Shown: positions 1 through 11,088, counted from the first letter of the stretch. The stretch is 64,000 nt of DNA from Epithemia pelagica (GCA_946965045.2 OX337229.1:2108001-2172000), one strand, 5' to 3'. Numbers and translations are program-made. The notes: generated by a model from the letters alone, not told the origin.

Positions 1-389
1 TGAGACGAGTCGGAGAGAATATTCGAAATCCATGAACATAGTACAAACATTTTCAGATCGCTCAAACCTTTTTGTCGCCGTACCGGGTGCCTATAGAGCT
101 ACCTAGGTAGTCTTTCACATTGTGTGGAGAATGTCGAGAAACCTTCTTACTTCTTACAACTTCCATCGCTCTGATTCAATGCAGAGAGGCGATCGCTCAA
201 GAAATCACACACACAAGAGTAAGAGTTAAGAGTTCCCTCTTGCATGGAATTGAACGGGGAAATCGGAAGCTGTTCCTTACATGCTTACGTCACAAATTAC
301 TCCTCAGAGCGATGGAACGCCATTATTTAAACAATTTTTGAGCCGTAACATCTTCCGAATACTAAGAAAGTGGTGTGAAGCGTGTGTCG
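1..389. other. Left-edge intergenic stretch
   Basis: No supported gene. A short open frame near 120-341 begins at GTG, has no recognisable domain and no codon-level homology. This is probably the 5' flank of the GST gene that follows. Confidence 0.5.
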
Positions 390-1409
390 ATGACATCCCA
401 CTTGGCAATGCGTGGGAGGTTGAAGGTAGTCCAAGTACTGAGTAAACATCTCATGTTGTTGTGGACGTTCTACATCTTGGCGATTGTCCGTCTTTCATCA
501 ACAATCGACGAACTTGGAGAGCAAGTAGTGCAAAGTAGCAACAGCAGTAGTATGCAAACAGCCAATCAACCCGCCATCAAGCTCACGTACTTTAATGATT
601 CAAAGGGGAGGAATGAGCTGACTCGTCTCATTTTCGCCGTCGGAAATGTACCCTATCACGACGAGTTGATCCCAGCCAAAGAATATCGTGAGTTGCGCAG
701 CCAGAATGCGATTCCCTGGGGACAATTGCCAACTTTGACCTTGAGAGTAACAAATAATGAAGGAAAAGAAGAAGAGGAAGTTCATGGTCAATCCTGTTCG
801 ATTGCTCGCTACGCGGCCAAACTAGCCAAGATCTACCCCGAGGAATCTTCGATGGATGCCCTTCGCACGGATGCAGTCGTGGATTCATGGCGTGATTTGT
901 TGGATTTGTTCTATGATACTGTGTTCAAACGAAGTGTCATTGGTGGCAACTTACAAATGTTTCCTCGTCTCCCATCGGAACGAGCAGGTCGACTCCAAGC
1001 ATTTCTTGAGACCGAATTACGGCAGACCTTGGAACGATATGAACGTCTATTGAGTAAAAACACTGGTGGTCAAGTGTGTCGTGAAAGTGCGATTCCATTT
1101 CCTAGTTGGGCCGATTTGGCCATTTTCGATGTCGTCAAGACCATGGAGGGACCACTCACAACAAGTCAATTCCAAAGCGTTATGGAAGGAAAACCGACAC
1201 TTACCAAACTTGTGGATCGTATTGATAGTATGGAGGCCATTCAACAACACTTGAAGAAGTATCCCTACAAGGATTTGTCGTTCTTATTTGCCGTCGTGCC
1301 GTGGTGGAAACGATTGCTGCATGCCGTACTGTTTCCCGTTTTGGAATGTTTCTACGGAGTCAAAACATTGCTCGCCCACTATGAGGCTAAGAAGAAAAAT
1401 AAGAACTGA
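390..1409 (+). CDS. Sigma-class-like glutathione S-transferase with hydrophobic ends
   Basis: Glutathione S-transferase, conjugating glutathione to electrophiles or isomerising prostanoid-like substrates in sigma members. Seen: after about 60 residues, the thioredoxin-fold start KLTYFNDSKGRNELTRLIF matches sigma GSTs, with the catalytic Tyr in LTYF and the cis-Pro in GQLPTL; the all-helical C-terminal domain follows. The 339-residue protein is longer than the usual ~200-220. The extra N-terminus holds a hydrophobic stretch (LMLLWTFYILAIV, about residues 24-36), a likely signal peptide or anchor. The C-terminus adds FLFAVVPWW and a hydrophobic helix, then a KKKNKN tail. I chose the ATG at 390; the frame stays open upstream only through a GTG. 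Membrane attachment is inference; the GST assignment is firm. Confidence 0.85.
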   Translation: MTSHLAMRGRLKVVQVLSKHLMLLWTFYILAIVRLSSTIDELGEQVVQSSNSSSMQTANQPAIKLTYFNDSKGRNELTRLIFAVGNVPYHDELIPAKEYRELRSQNAIPWGQLPTLTLRVTNNEGKEEEEVHGQSCSIARYAAKLAKIYPEESSMDALRTDAVVDSWRDLLDLFYDTVFKRSVIGGNLQMFPRLPSERAGRLQAFLETELRQTLERYERLLSKNTGGQVCRESAIPFPSWADLAIFDVVKTMEGPLTTSQFQSVMEGKPTLTKLVDRIDSMEAIQQHLKKYPYKDLSFLFAVVPWWKRLLHAVLFPVLECFYGVKTLLAHYEAKKKNKN

Positions 1410-1979
1410 ATCGCTTGTCATATACAATGCGTTTCGTGCAGATTTCTGCCATCCAAAGCCACTCTCTGGAGTGGTTGTTGTGTTGAAGATGAGACATGCT
1501 TCGACTACTGCACTGCAAACAACCAATTAGAACCCCGTATGGTATAGGAGCTAATAATACCACCATAAGAAGACGCCCACGTCTAGGTCATGAGAAAAGC
1601 TGGTGTCGTCAGGATCATATAGCTTTTTATCTCATAGATTTTTCCATTTGCCTCGGACTGCACGGCAAGAAACAAAGTCGTTTATTTCAGACCCATCAAC
1701 ACTTCAAATCGTACGTAATCATCATTCTAGCGGAACTGATGTACGCTACTTGTGTAATGGCAACTCACGTATCGACAAGGCTATGAGCATGAGGAACTTT
1801 TGCCTCTCTCACAACAACAAAGGCGGTACTCTAGGATTACTAGAGGAGTATATAAACTTCGTTCTGTGCGCTTCGGGAGAGATAGAGAGGGTAGACTTCA
1901 CGTCCGTCCTTCGTCGCGCGGAGGCACATCCAAACACCAAGTGAGCACAATTGGGATCATCATCTGTGACGTTCAGACA
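1410..1979. other. Intergenic stretch, SRP68 promoter side
   Basis: Holds the 3' flank of the GST gene and the 5' flank of SRP68. A TATA-like element is listed separately. The SRP68 frame is open upstream from 1800 but without a convincing ATG. Nothing else supported. Confidence 0.5.
1849..1856 (+). promoter_or_regulatory. TATA-box-like element upstream of SRP68
   Basis: TATATAAA lies 124 bp before the SRP68 ATG at 1980, a plausible distance if the 5' UTR is about 90 nt. Sequence match only; no transcription start is known. Confidence 0.3.
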
Positions 1980-4028
1980 ATGATGACCACGACGGAACCA
2001 GAACCTTCTGGATCCAAGGAGGATGTGAAAAGTGGAGAAGGCAACGAGGACGCTCCCGAGACAGAATCAGCCCCTCAAACGCAATTTCATTTGAGTTTGT
2101 TTCAAACCTTGAGCCGTGTCCAATCGGAGCATGGCATCCCTCTTTTGGATTACGCTCAATATCATGAGTACTGTACGAAACGGTTGCATCGCATCCGTCA
2201 TCATAAGGATGTCCGGAATCAACTCGTAAATAGCACCAAGTATCGAAAACAGGCCGCGACGTCAGCGGCGGGTGCCAAGGCAGGGAGTGGTGGTGGCGAT
2301 GCAACTGCTGCTGCGGCTTCCAGCAAAAAGTCACGATCGCGATCTTCGGCAGGAGGACGGCATGCCTTTTGTGCACAACCAGTCCTTCCTGAAAATGGAG
2401 TGATATCCCATGAATACGTGTTGTGGAATTTGGTGTTTCAAGCGGAACGAGCCTGGTCCATGGCATGCTCGATGCAAGGGAATGATAGCGCAACTTCATC
2501 CGGACCAAATAGTAGCAACAACAACAGCACCTTTGGAAAGAAACAAAAGGCTCCATCCAAGAGTCATATCATTTCTCGCTTGAATAAGGCTGTTCATTGG
2601 GCTAGCTTGCTGGAAAGTGCCACCTCCAACGGCACTTGCGTGACTCCCACTACACAACGAGAAATTCAATCCTATTTGCAATGGATGAAGGGCAACCAGC
2701 AGCTACAGAAGCAAGATTATGTTGGCGCCTTTCGATCATTCACTTCCAGTCGAACACTTTTGCTCGAACTGGCTAGCACGAAGGATGGCAGTGGTGAGGC
2801 CACGACGGATGCCGAACAGGTAGCAAGGCAAGATATGTGGACCAATCGAGCCAACGATCTCTTGCTTCCTTTGATTCGGTACTGTCAGTACGAAGCCAAA
2901 GATGACGATTTGGTGCAGCCAGAAGAGTCTGCGAGCTCTGAGACGAAAGTAAAAGCGAAGAAAGAAAGTCACGGAATATCTGTTGAGTTTCGAAACCAAA
3001 CCATTGTCTTGGACTCGTATGCACAACTGGCGGTGCTGTATCTCAAGCTTGAAAAACACTTGGTCGGATCAGCTTTGGAAAAAGACGAGAACGAAAACGA
3101 AGTTACTAGTAGCCCATTATCGGAAACGGAGTTCTTGCAATGTTTATCGGATTTGGACGATGCCTTACGGCTGAGTGTGCAAGAACTTAAGCGATACCAA
3201 GCCTTACCAGATGGTCCTGCAGTCCACGCCAAACGAAGAGAACTTTCCAGTCTGAAGGCCTTTTTCCAGTACCATAAATTGTCCTTGCAGCGTCAACACC
3301 AAGAGGACCGTCTGGAACAACAAGAAAGTAATGTCTTTGTCGCGGACGCGGCCGAAATGCTTCATGTGTACGAGGCCTTGTTGAAGAACGTACAAGCCAT
3401 GGCAGACTTGAATCGTCAAGACGAGAATGATAGTGCCGAGAATCCCGATGCGAAATATTATCCCGAAGATGATCCGTTGTGGTTGGAAGCCCAAACGCAT
3501 GTAGTTCGGATTCGTGCCCTTCGTTGTTTTCAGTTGGCCCGGCTTTACGAGTCGCCCCAATGGCTCACAGGGACCACCACAGAGCAGGTACTGGCGCTCT
3601 TGCATCAATGCCGTCGTCTCGAACGACGAGCTCAGGAGGAAGTGGCGGCCTGTGAATTTGCCAACCCGGCTGATGAGGAGAAATATCAGAAACAACTGGA
3701 AATGCTCCATGTCCATGTCTTGGCAATGATTGCGCGTGTCAGTGCGGTCAGATTCCTCGAACAAGGAGAAGCTGCTACGGCCTCCAGCAAAGCAACGAAC
3801 CGACCATTGTGGCTGCGACTACGAGACTTGGATGCAGGAGTGGTCTTGGCTGATCAAGATCCCTCCCCGATCCTCATGCCGATTCCTTGCAAGCCGGTTT
3901 TCTATGACGTGGCATGGGAACATGTGACGGATTCCATGTCGTCCATGAATGTGTTGGACGATTATATTGCCCGAAGTGAACCCCAAAAGACGAAGTCGGG
4001 ATCTGGATTATTTGGGTGGTTCTCGTAG
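1980..4028 (+). CDS. SRP68: Signal recognition particle subunit SRP68
   Basis: SRP68 binds the S domain of SRP RNA as a heterodimer with SRP72, in co-translational targeting to the ER. Seen: a single exon of 682 residues, near the family's usual ~600-630. After an acidic N-terminus comes the RNA-binding region with the family pattern HGIPLLDYAQYHEYCTKRLH, a basic stretch, then ISHEYVLWNLVFQAERAWSM, matching the conserved 'L..AERAW' segment. A TPR-like helical middle follows, and the C-terminus ends in GSGLFGWFS, like other SRP68 tails. Basic, Ala/Gly/Ser-rich insertions (about residues 86-120 and 175-195) are lineage-specific low complexity. The start is the ATG-ATG pair at 1980; the frame upstream is open but has no ATG in good context. 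Confidence 0.9.
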   Translation: MMTTTEPEPSGSKEDVKSGEGNEDAPETESAPQTQFHLSLFQTLSRVQSEHGIPLLDYAQYHEYCTKRLHRIRHHKDVRNQLVNSTKYRKQAATSAAGAKAGSGGGDATAAAASSKKSRSRSSAGGRHAFCAQPVLPENGVISHEYVLWNLVFQAERAWSMACSMQGNDSATSSGPNSSNNNSTFGKKQKAPSKSHIISRLNKAVHWASLLESATSNGTCVTPTTQREIQSYLQWMKGNQQLQKQDYVGAFRSFTSSRTLLLELASTKDGSGEATTDAEQVARQDMWTNRANDLLLPLIRYCQYEAKDDDLVQPEESASSETKVKAKKESHGISVEFRNQTIVLDSYAQLAVLYLKLEKHLVGSALEKDENENEVTSSPLSETEFLQCLSDLDDALRLSVQELKRYQALPDGPAVHAKRRELSSLKAFFQYHKLSLQRQHQEDRLEQQESNVFVADAAEMLHVYEALLKNVQAMADLNRQDENDSAENPDAKYYPEDDPLWLEAQTHVVRIRALRCFQLARLYESPQWLTGTTTEQVLALLHQCRRLERRAQEEVAACEFANPADEEKYQKQLEMLHVHVLAMIARVSAVRFLEQGEAATASSKATNRPLWLRLRDLDAGVVLADQDPSPILMPIPCKPVFYDVAWEHVTDSMSSMNVLDDYIARSEPQKTKSGSGLFGWFS

Positions 4029-4335
4029 TCAGCGGAGGAAGAATGGATTTTAGGGAGAATCAAGTTGAGAGGAAACATGTCATTTTTAAAGCCTGTCACA
4101 AGGAATACGCAAAATTCGATGATTTCACATCGCACCCACATCACAACAAATGACACGGACGGAATTCCATTATGGTAGATGGCACACACCCTCATCTGAC
4201 AATAAAATATGTTATGCTTCTTGTTGAAAGTTCATTTAGATGGAATTTCATAATTATTCTCGTGGTTTTTAGAGCTAAACACGTCCTCTCTCCTTTTCTT
4301 TGTGGAGAGCAGCTATGAGCGTATCCCAGTAAATG

Positions 4336-4407
4336 TCCAATCAGATTGCCGACCAGATGCGACTGAAAGTTTGTATTTCCAGTAGAGCTCCAATCAGGTT
4401 GCCGACC
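4336..4407 (+). promoter_or_regulatory. Paired CCAAT-containing direct repeats
   Basis: TCCAATCAGATTGCCGACC at 4336-4354 and TCCAATCAGGTTGCCGACC at 4389-4407 differ at one base and are 53 bp apart. Each contains CCAAT, the NF-Y core. They sit 260-330 bp upstream of the POLD3 ATG. A regulatory role is inferred. Confidence 0.4.
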
Positions 4408-4413
4408 CGCCCA

Positions 4414-4425
4414 TTTTCGCGGGAA
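4414..4425 (+). promoter_or_regulatory. E2F-like site upstream of POLD3
   Basis: TTTTCGCGGGAA matches the E2F/DP consensus (TTTSSCGS family, near-palindromic), 7 bp after the second CCAAT repeat and about 246 bp before the POLD3 ATG. E2F control of S-phase replication genes is well known in plants and animals; its use here is inference. Confidence 0.45.
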
Positions 4426-4670
4426 CGCTCGCCGCGCCATCCCCCACCGCGTACGGTCCGCCTGTTGTCTCTTGCTTGGCGGCAAATCTCTATCGACAAT
4501 GATAATAACTCCTGTTGTTGCTTCTTGTCGCTGTCACCACAATCTCTCCGAGACACTGCTAAGTACAGCCAGAGAAACAGGGACGCAACTCATTGAGTGT
4601 TTATTCCAAGCTTCTGTTGGTTCGCCTTTTTTCTGTGAGGTAGAAAACTTTGGAAGAGCCTTCCAACATC

Positions 4671-6213
4671 ATGGCATGCGTCCAAGCTCAACAACAGGAT
4701 GATCAAATGCAGCAACACGTTCGTGAAGTGACAAGTTTGTTGCAGGATGACCGAGAATGTGTATCTGTGACGAGGCTAGCAACGCGCTTGCATATTTCTC
4801 GCACCAAGGCCAGTCAAGTGCTCTCGCAAGTTCTGGAAGAGCAACAAGAACGCGTGACACGGAATCAGTCCGGACCAGCATTGGCCTCTCCCACCTACAT
4901 TACCAGCTCTACCTTGACGAGACGCGGCTGTGAAAGCACTCAGGGGACATGCGATCCTCCACCAGAGGGCGGTGATGTGGTACCGTGCACAGGTGAGATC
5001 TCGGTGAGATGGTTACTGCTACATATCAGATCTGTCCTTTATCACAAGGAATCTCACATTTTCTCTGGTTTCTGGACCAGTCTTCTCCTTCTCTGCATCC
5101 TCTATCCAAGAAAAAGAATCAAGCTCGTACATTAACAATCGCTTCCTCTATGCGTTAGTTCCCATGGAAGAAGAGGAGGCAAAGATGGATCCAGATACGA
5201 GTCGGAGTCACCAACTTCAGCAACTTACTTCGATGCATGAACAGACCCTGGCTGTCTGGCGTGATATGATACGAGATCGAGATACCGAGCAACTTCAGGC
5301 CAGTGTGGAGGCTGTACAAGATATCATTGGTCTCGATGAGGCAACGACAAAGGAAGAATGGCAAGCGCGATGGACCAAGTATCAACAGCCATCGACCGAG
5401 CTGGGGGCCAAGGCCGTTTCCCAAATGGCTGGAACTTCCCGAAGTTTGAAAATGAGAAAGAAAAGAGCTGTAACAGCATCAAGCTTTTTCGGTGGCTCTT
5501 CAAGTAACAAAACGACGAGTAGCACCAAGACTTCCTCGAGTACGACCAGCCTTTCTAATCGAGGTGCCACAGCGACAATGGTCAGCAAGACAAGCCAGAC
5601 CAAAAAGCAAGGTCCCTTTTCGAAAAGCGGTTCGAAGAAAAAAGCAGGAATGGCAGAAAAGGAAAATAAATTGCAACCTTCCAATGGGTCCTCTGTTAAA
5701 GTGGGAACCGCGGATGATTTTGTCGGTGATATTGACGATGAAGATGAAGAGGACGACATGGGGAAGTGCTATGATTCAAATATGGATGTGACTAAGCCAC
5801 TTGAGCAAGTACCAATGGTGGTCGAGAAACAGGGACCCAGACCTACGTTGGAAAATGGCGTGTCCAACGATGCAGAAGTTGCCGGTGAGTCCAACCGGCA
5901 AAGCGAGAATGATCTCATGGAAATGGAAGCTCCACCCGCTGCTCAGAAAGCATCGACAGGGGAACGCCGTAAGCCGCGTCGTAAAAAGTTGGTCAAGACA
6001 ACATACAGGGATACCAATGGATACTTGCGTTCTGAAATGAAAGAAGTGTGGGAGGAAATCCCGTCAGATGAAGAGGACGACAAGTCGGCGGTGAAACTGA
6101 AACAAACTCGTCCACTACCACACAAACAACCACCATCAAAGAAGAAAAAACCTGCTGCTGGCAAGCCTTCCAAATTGAAGCAAGGCAGTCTCTCTGCATT
6201 TTTCAAGAAGTAA
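4671..6213 (+). CDS. POLD3: DNA polymerase delta subunit 3 (POLD3/CDC27-like)
   Basis: Accessory subunit of replicative DNA polymerase delta; it links the enzyme to PCNA. Exons 4671..4992 and 5081..6213, with an 88-bp phase-1 intron (GTGAGA...ACCAG); the join gives 484 residues. Seen: an N-terminal winged-helix part (RLATRLHISRTKASQVL, then TYITSSTL and VFSFSASSIQ) that follows the family order across the splice junction; a long Lys/Ser/Thr-rich disordered middle; the conserved late block RKKLVKTTYRDTNGYLR; and a perfect C-terminal PIP box, QGSLSAFF followed by KK and stop. The start is the ATG at 4671; the earlier in-frame codon at 4650 is TTG. Upstream E2F-like and CCAAT elements fit an S-phase gene. 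Confidence 0.88.
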
Positions 6214-6513
6214 AATAGAGCATGTCTTTTAAAAAGGGGACCTATTGTTTATTCTGTGGTTACCTGAACTCTACCATAAATATTGCGTGCTTATCACTTA
6301 GGACGGGCCATCTTCCTAGCTCTTTCGTTCTTGCAGTGTATGACCAAGCATGCATATAAAGTACAACGTCGTATAATAGAAAAATCACATTATATGTATC
6401 AATATAACCCCAAAACACACAATTCCACCCCCGTCAAGTGCTGATGTCACTTGTGCTAATGGACAATCGGAACGAGATTCATTCGATTCATACTCACCAC
6501 CACCAGCCTGTCC
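6214..6513. other. Convergent 3' flanks
   Basis: AT-rich 300 bp between the stop codons of POLD3 (+) and the DUF6824 gene (-); presumably both 3' UTRs and poly(A) regions. No gene. Confidence 0.5.
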
Positions 6514-9500
6514 TCACTTCCCAAACATGTTGGCCAAGAGAGCAGCGGCCTCCAATTCACCGCGAATCCGTGGATCGCCATCCTTTTTGCCATCTTTGGA
6601 ATTCGTACCGTTCTTATTATCAAGCTTCTCTTTCGAATAACTCTCCAACCTTGATGACTCCCCGCTTGTTTTCTTAATATTTTCATCAGTTTTCTTTTCC
6701 TCCTCCACTTCTGTTTCTTTCACATCGACCTTATCTATCGTCTCAGTGGTGGAACTAGCACCCAAATTGGCCTTTTCATCGTTTGTCTCACGGTCAACGA
6801 CTTCAGTCGAGATATCTTTTGCCAAGGTTGCCGATATCTCATCTTTCATTTTATCCTCCAAGACAATAGATTCTTCCTTCCCTTGTACAGACGCGTCCTT
6901 TTCTTGGTTATGCTGCGGAGCTCTGCTCGAGTCATTACCGGAAGCGGCGGACTCCAGTGTCGTAGCATCAGCCACAGAAGAAATAGGGTCTTTCTTTCCC
7001 TCCTCTGATGTCTGGTCCTTATTGTTATTGTCGTCAGAGGGAGCCGCGGTTTCAGGTAAAGTCGGTGAGGTCTTGTCAGAGGGAGCCGCGGTTTCAGGTA
7101 AAGTCGGTGAGGTCGACGTGGAAGGTGTTTGAGAAGGAGGAGCGGCAAGAGGTGGTGGTGGTCCATATCCCGTCGGAGGCACATAGACACCAGAAGAAGA
7201 GGCACGGCGAACCAATTCGTCCATCTTTTGCATTTCCTGGGCTACAATGGACGCTTGTCGTTGAATCGCAGCAACAGCTTCAGGATTATGATGAGGAGGT
7301 GGCTGGTTACCCGTTACTGGATTCTTTGTCGGCTCTCCTGATGGTAGAGCGGATTGAGAAGGAGGGGCATGTTGACTGTTTTCCTGGGTCCCAGTCGCAC
7401 CGGATACACCATTGGAAGAGCCACTTGGGGCGTTGGTTCCACTATTTGCGTCTTTACCACCAACTTCCAAAGGCGAAGAGGAAGGACTTTTTCGTTGTGG
7501 CATGGAAGCATTGCCTTGTCCTGGGTCTCCATCACTTGGGCTTCCTGTAGGATTACTGTCGGGAGGAGATGTCGAGGAGGCTGGTGCTACTCCATTGACA
7601 GGTTGCATCGACGGGGCGTGATGGCCAGGACCTCCAGGAGCGGGACCGTACATCATAGCGGATGGTGTCGGTCCTCTGTCGCTAGGATCATTTGCGGGTT
7701 GTGGGTTACCCCTATGCATTCCAGGATGAGCCGTAGGCACGTAACCAACACCACTGCCGTCCATGTTCGGTGCTTGCTGAGGTGGATGAGGGGGGTATCC
7801 ACTTGCGTACATCATGCTGGGCGTTGGAGTACGCTCCGTTCCATCCGTGCTGCCACCACTGGCTGCAGTGCCAGTCGATGGAGCTGCGTTCGAACCCGGA
7901 TTTGTTGGGATGGGTACCGTTGGTGGTGGATATCCATTCATCGCGCCATAAGGAATATGACTATTTGGAGGTGGGCCATTGGGAGCAGCACCCGGTGGCA
8001 TAGGTCGAGACATGTAGCCGCCATTGTACATCATGCTGGGTGCCATGCCCCCCTCATAACCCTGAGTCGTGCTTCCATTATTATTGTTGTGATGACCGAT
8101 GCCTGGGTTGGAGGGGGGTGGAGCCATGGCTGGATGAGGCATGTACGAATTGCCATACATCATTCCCTGCGGAGGAGGATACGGCCCAGATGGAGGGACG
8201 TTCCAATGAGGATGCGGGGGCATTGGATGATGAGGAGGAGGACCATGTGGGGGAGGAGGGTAATAATGCTGCATAGCTCCCGGTTGGCCCGATGCGGGAT
8301 GCACTCTCTGTGGGTGAGGCTGTTGTGGCTGCTGGCCAGCATGAGACTGCTGGTCGTCCGAGGGCACCATCCGAGGATCAACCATGCGATCAGCAATGGT
8401 TGGTCGAACTCCACCCGGACCACGCTCTCGCTTAAGATCACGCAGTGCTTGACAAGTCTTTATGGTTTAAAAGGAACAATTTCATACTTGAATGTTAGAT
8501 CATTCATTCAAATACAAACGACAACACCACCTATTTAGGGTGACTGTCAAGAAACCAATCGTACCTTTTCGAGAATTTTGGACTGAGCAATTTCGTACCA
8601 CTTATTGTCCTTTGCATTTTGTTGGAGAAAGCGGCCGGGTGGAGTTTGACGACGCCAGTTGGTAATAATGCCAAGGGCCACTCGTTTCTTGCTGCGGCTG
8701 GTTTGGTATTCTTGCCGAGAATACTTGATCAAATCCAAAAATCGTTGATTCGCAACACGGTGAAAGTGTTTCCGCCCTCGTCCGCCATACAACACGTCGT
8801 TGTCCCTATCATACAAGCGACACAAACAAAACACAGAAAGAGATGTAAGATTGCAGTCCAGCCAACCGAGTGGAGTGCTGTTTTTTGGGGACATATATCC
8901 TTACATGAGGGGCCAAACGGGTTTGGAGGGATCCGTTTTGGACACATCACCCTTGGGAGAAGAAGAATCGTCCTCGAGGGACTCCGATACTTCCATCGGC
9001 GTTCTAGTAGAATCCTCTGCTCCACCTGCACTAAGAGAACCGGGTGATGGTTGTTGCGTAGCCATCGTTACTGGTTGCCCTGGTACTCCCTCTGAATTGC
9101 CGCTAAAATCAGATGTTGCATTCGGTAGGACTGCAATCGCTTTGTTGTCTTGTTCCAATGATGCATCCAGGGGATTAGATGGATTAGTTCCCTCTTTCGG
9201 AGAGAATTTCAAAGATAATCCCACTCCTGGCTCACTGATAAGCTCGTTTGGCGCCGAATCGGTACCTGAGATGGCAGTTGTATCCATGGCTTCACTTCCT
9301 TGTTGATGTTGTTCTTGTGGAGGCGAGGAAGGTGATGCCGAATCAGGTGTGGCAGTTTCTGACATGGAAGCAACCGTCAAGGATACTTTGCGGGTCAAGG
9401 ACGCTATGGAAGTTTGCGCGTGGCTGCTCGCGTTATTTTTCTTTTCGCGAAGGGCCTGGCATGTTTTTTCAATGGCTCGTTTGCGTGGCACTTCCTTGAA

Positions 9501-9909
9501 CCGTTTGTTGTCGGCCTGCGGCTCGAGGAAGCGACCTGGTGGTTCCAGGGCAGATATTTCGTTGATCACAAGCTCAGCAACAGAACCCTTGACATTACGA
9601 GGCGTTTGTGCATAGAGAGGCTTGTATTTGTTGATAATGGAGCGGAACATTTGGTTGCCAGGGAGACAGTTAATTCCATTCCCCTTCCCCAAAACCTGCA
9701 ACGACGTTAACCAGACAACAAATCAGGAAGATTGAGATACGTTGGGATCATAGAGGAGTGTTTGGTTTGGAACAAGCAAAACTGGTTTCTCATTCACTTA
9801 CCACATCATGCGGTGTAAAGGTTTCTTCCGTCAAATCGGCGCAAAGTTCTTCTGGTACTTCGCCTCCAATGACAGGGGAGGCCCGTGAAGATGGTAATGC
9901 TTCTGCCAT
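6514..9909 (-). CDS. Protein with two DUF6824-type domains and a long Pro/Gly-rich tail
   Basis: Function unknown. Exons on the minus strand: 9909..9802, 9695..8905, 8805..8565, 8457..6514; introns of 106, 99 and 107 bp with GTAAGT, GTAAGG and GTACGA donors; 1027 residues. Seen: two copies of one domain. Copy 1 (about residues 34-110) starts HDVVLGKGNGIN, runs through PGNQMFRSIINKYKPLY and PPGRFLEP, and ends EKTCQALREKK. Copy 2 (about 298-390) starts NDVLYGGRGRKHFHRVANQRF, has TPPGRFLQ, and ends EKTCQALRDLKRER. The matching ends across different splice junctions confirm the exon joins. This 'DVxxGRG...PGN..F' pattern is the DUF6824 family, abundant in diatoms and sometimes suggested to be nuclear (from memory). 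The last exon encodes HPQ/Pro/Gly/Met-rich disorder, then an acidic Ser/Lys tail. Confidence 0.8.
7033..7116 (-). repeat. Tandem 42-bp in-frame repeat in the DUF6824 gene
   Basis: Two virtually identical 42-bp units encode TSPTLPETAAPSD twice (14-residue period). The near-perfect nucleotide identity suggests a recent in-frame duplication. Confidence 0.85.
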
Positions 9910-11088
9910 GATTGTAATGGACTTCGACGATGACAACGAGAAGAATCAACAACGGATCCCAACACAACGACAACAATCACAAAATCCCACCACTACCGAG
10001 GTAGACAACAGCACCACGCTTTCCCCTTCCGACGCCAATCCTTCGCAATCTCCCCTTCTTCCCCTAGACAAGAGAGCCTTCAATCAATCAACCAACCAAC
10101 CTACCAGAATATAGGGATGGAACCTAGAGATGCCTCACCCACAACTACCAAATACAATAGAATCGGATCTGGGAGCAATCGGAAAGGAGAGAAAGGAAGG
10201 CGAGAAATGGAGGCTGTCGATCGCAACAACAGCCAAACTACTTCCCAGTGTTTGTACTCTGTATGGCTTGTAAATTTTACTAAACATTAAAATACTCTAA
10301 GACGCTTTCAGGAGTAAATCGTCTACGACCAAGACTACGGGTTGGTACTTCTCCACGAACAAGAGCAAGTAGGACCTTATATGGCCCCAAACTTTGAGTC
10401 ATTGCGGTACTCTATGAACCACAGTCAAACCGTTCGCCTCGCAGTCTTGATACCGTTGGCGCCGATCTTTGCTCTTGTTCACACCGAGCGCCCGTGTACT
10501 TCGAGATGGACAGTCCCATCCATTCGTTTTTGCGCTTTTGAGGCACTAAGACTAACTAAGACTAACGATGAGACATCGACCGAGACCACCAGACTTCTCT
10601 GTAACATCTACATTTCAGTATCCATTTCACATATCTTATGACTAAATGAGCATAAACTATATGTTACAGTGTAATGTCCGGCATGCGGACAGGACCAAAA
10701 CGGATCGTTGGGCATGCGCGCAAGACATAGCAGATAGGATGGAGTCCGATCAAGATTTAGGCTCCAGTTACTTATGGTTGGAGGGCCGTACGGTATGGGA
10801 GTAGTTATGATTTCGTGACCCAACGCCCAAGTCCAACTGACAACGACTGACATGTCAAATTTTTGTACAAATTATTGTCATAGTCAAACTAAATATCCAT
10901 TGTTTTGTACTAGAATAGACCATATTGTAAGAACAAACGTATCCCCACTCCCCACCTCGCCTCCAAACCCGAATCCTTTCTTCTCTGTAGGTGTTGGCCC
11001 CACCTCACCTCCAAACCCGAATCCTTTCTTCTGTCCACGTCTCGACAAAACGAGCGTCCAGATCAAGATCTCTCCCCCCAAAAGAAAA
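9910..11088. other. Divergent intergenic stretch between DUF6824 and ABC-F genes
   Basis: Over 1 kb between two divergent starts. Open frames here are short and compositionally unlike genes. It holds a short repeat pair (10951-11032) listed separately. An ATG at 10852 is in frame with the ABC-F gene but lies in AT-rich, non-conserved sequence. Confidence 0.5.
10951..11032 (+). repeat. 34-bp direct repeat, 48-bp period
   Basis: Copies at 10951-10984 and 10999-11032 share CCTCCAAACCCGAATCC and its flanks with one mismatch. The period is a multiple of three, so it would encode a repeated SPPNPNPFF if translated; more likely it is 5' UTR. Confidence 0.75.

Larger units (their letters stand above)
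4029..4670. other. Intergenic stretch, POLD3 promoter
   Basis: Between SRP68 and POLD3. Contains a pair of 19-bp near-identical CCAAT-containing repeats and an E2F-like palindrome (listed separately). Otherwise no gene. Confidence 0.5.

Noticed and set aside
7354-8538. 394-residue open frame, plus strand, rich in Arg/Trp/His
   Set aside because: Antisense shadow of the Pro/Gly/Met-rich tail of the DUF6824 gene; composition follows the complement of proline and glycine codons and there is no domain.
10852-11088. N-terminal 79-residue extension of the ABC-F protein
   Set aside because: AT-rich or repetitive, no homology; the ATG at 11089 has better context. Kept as an alternative only.
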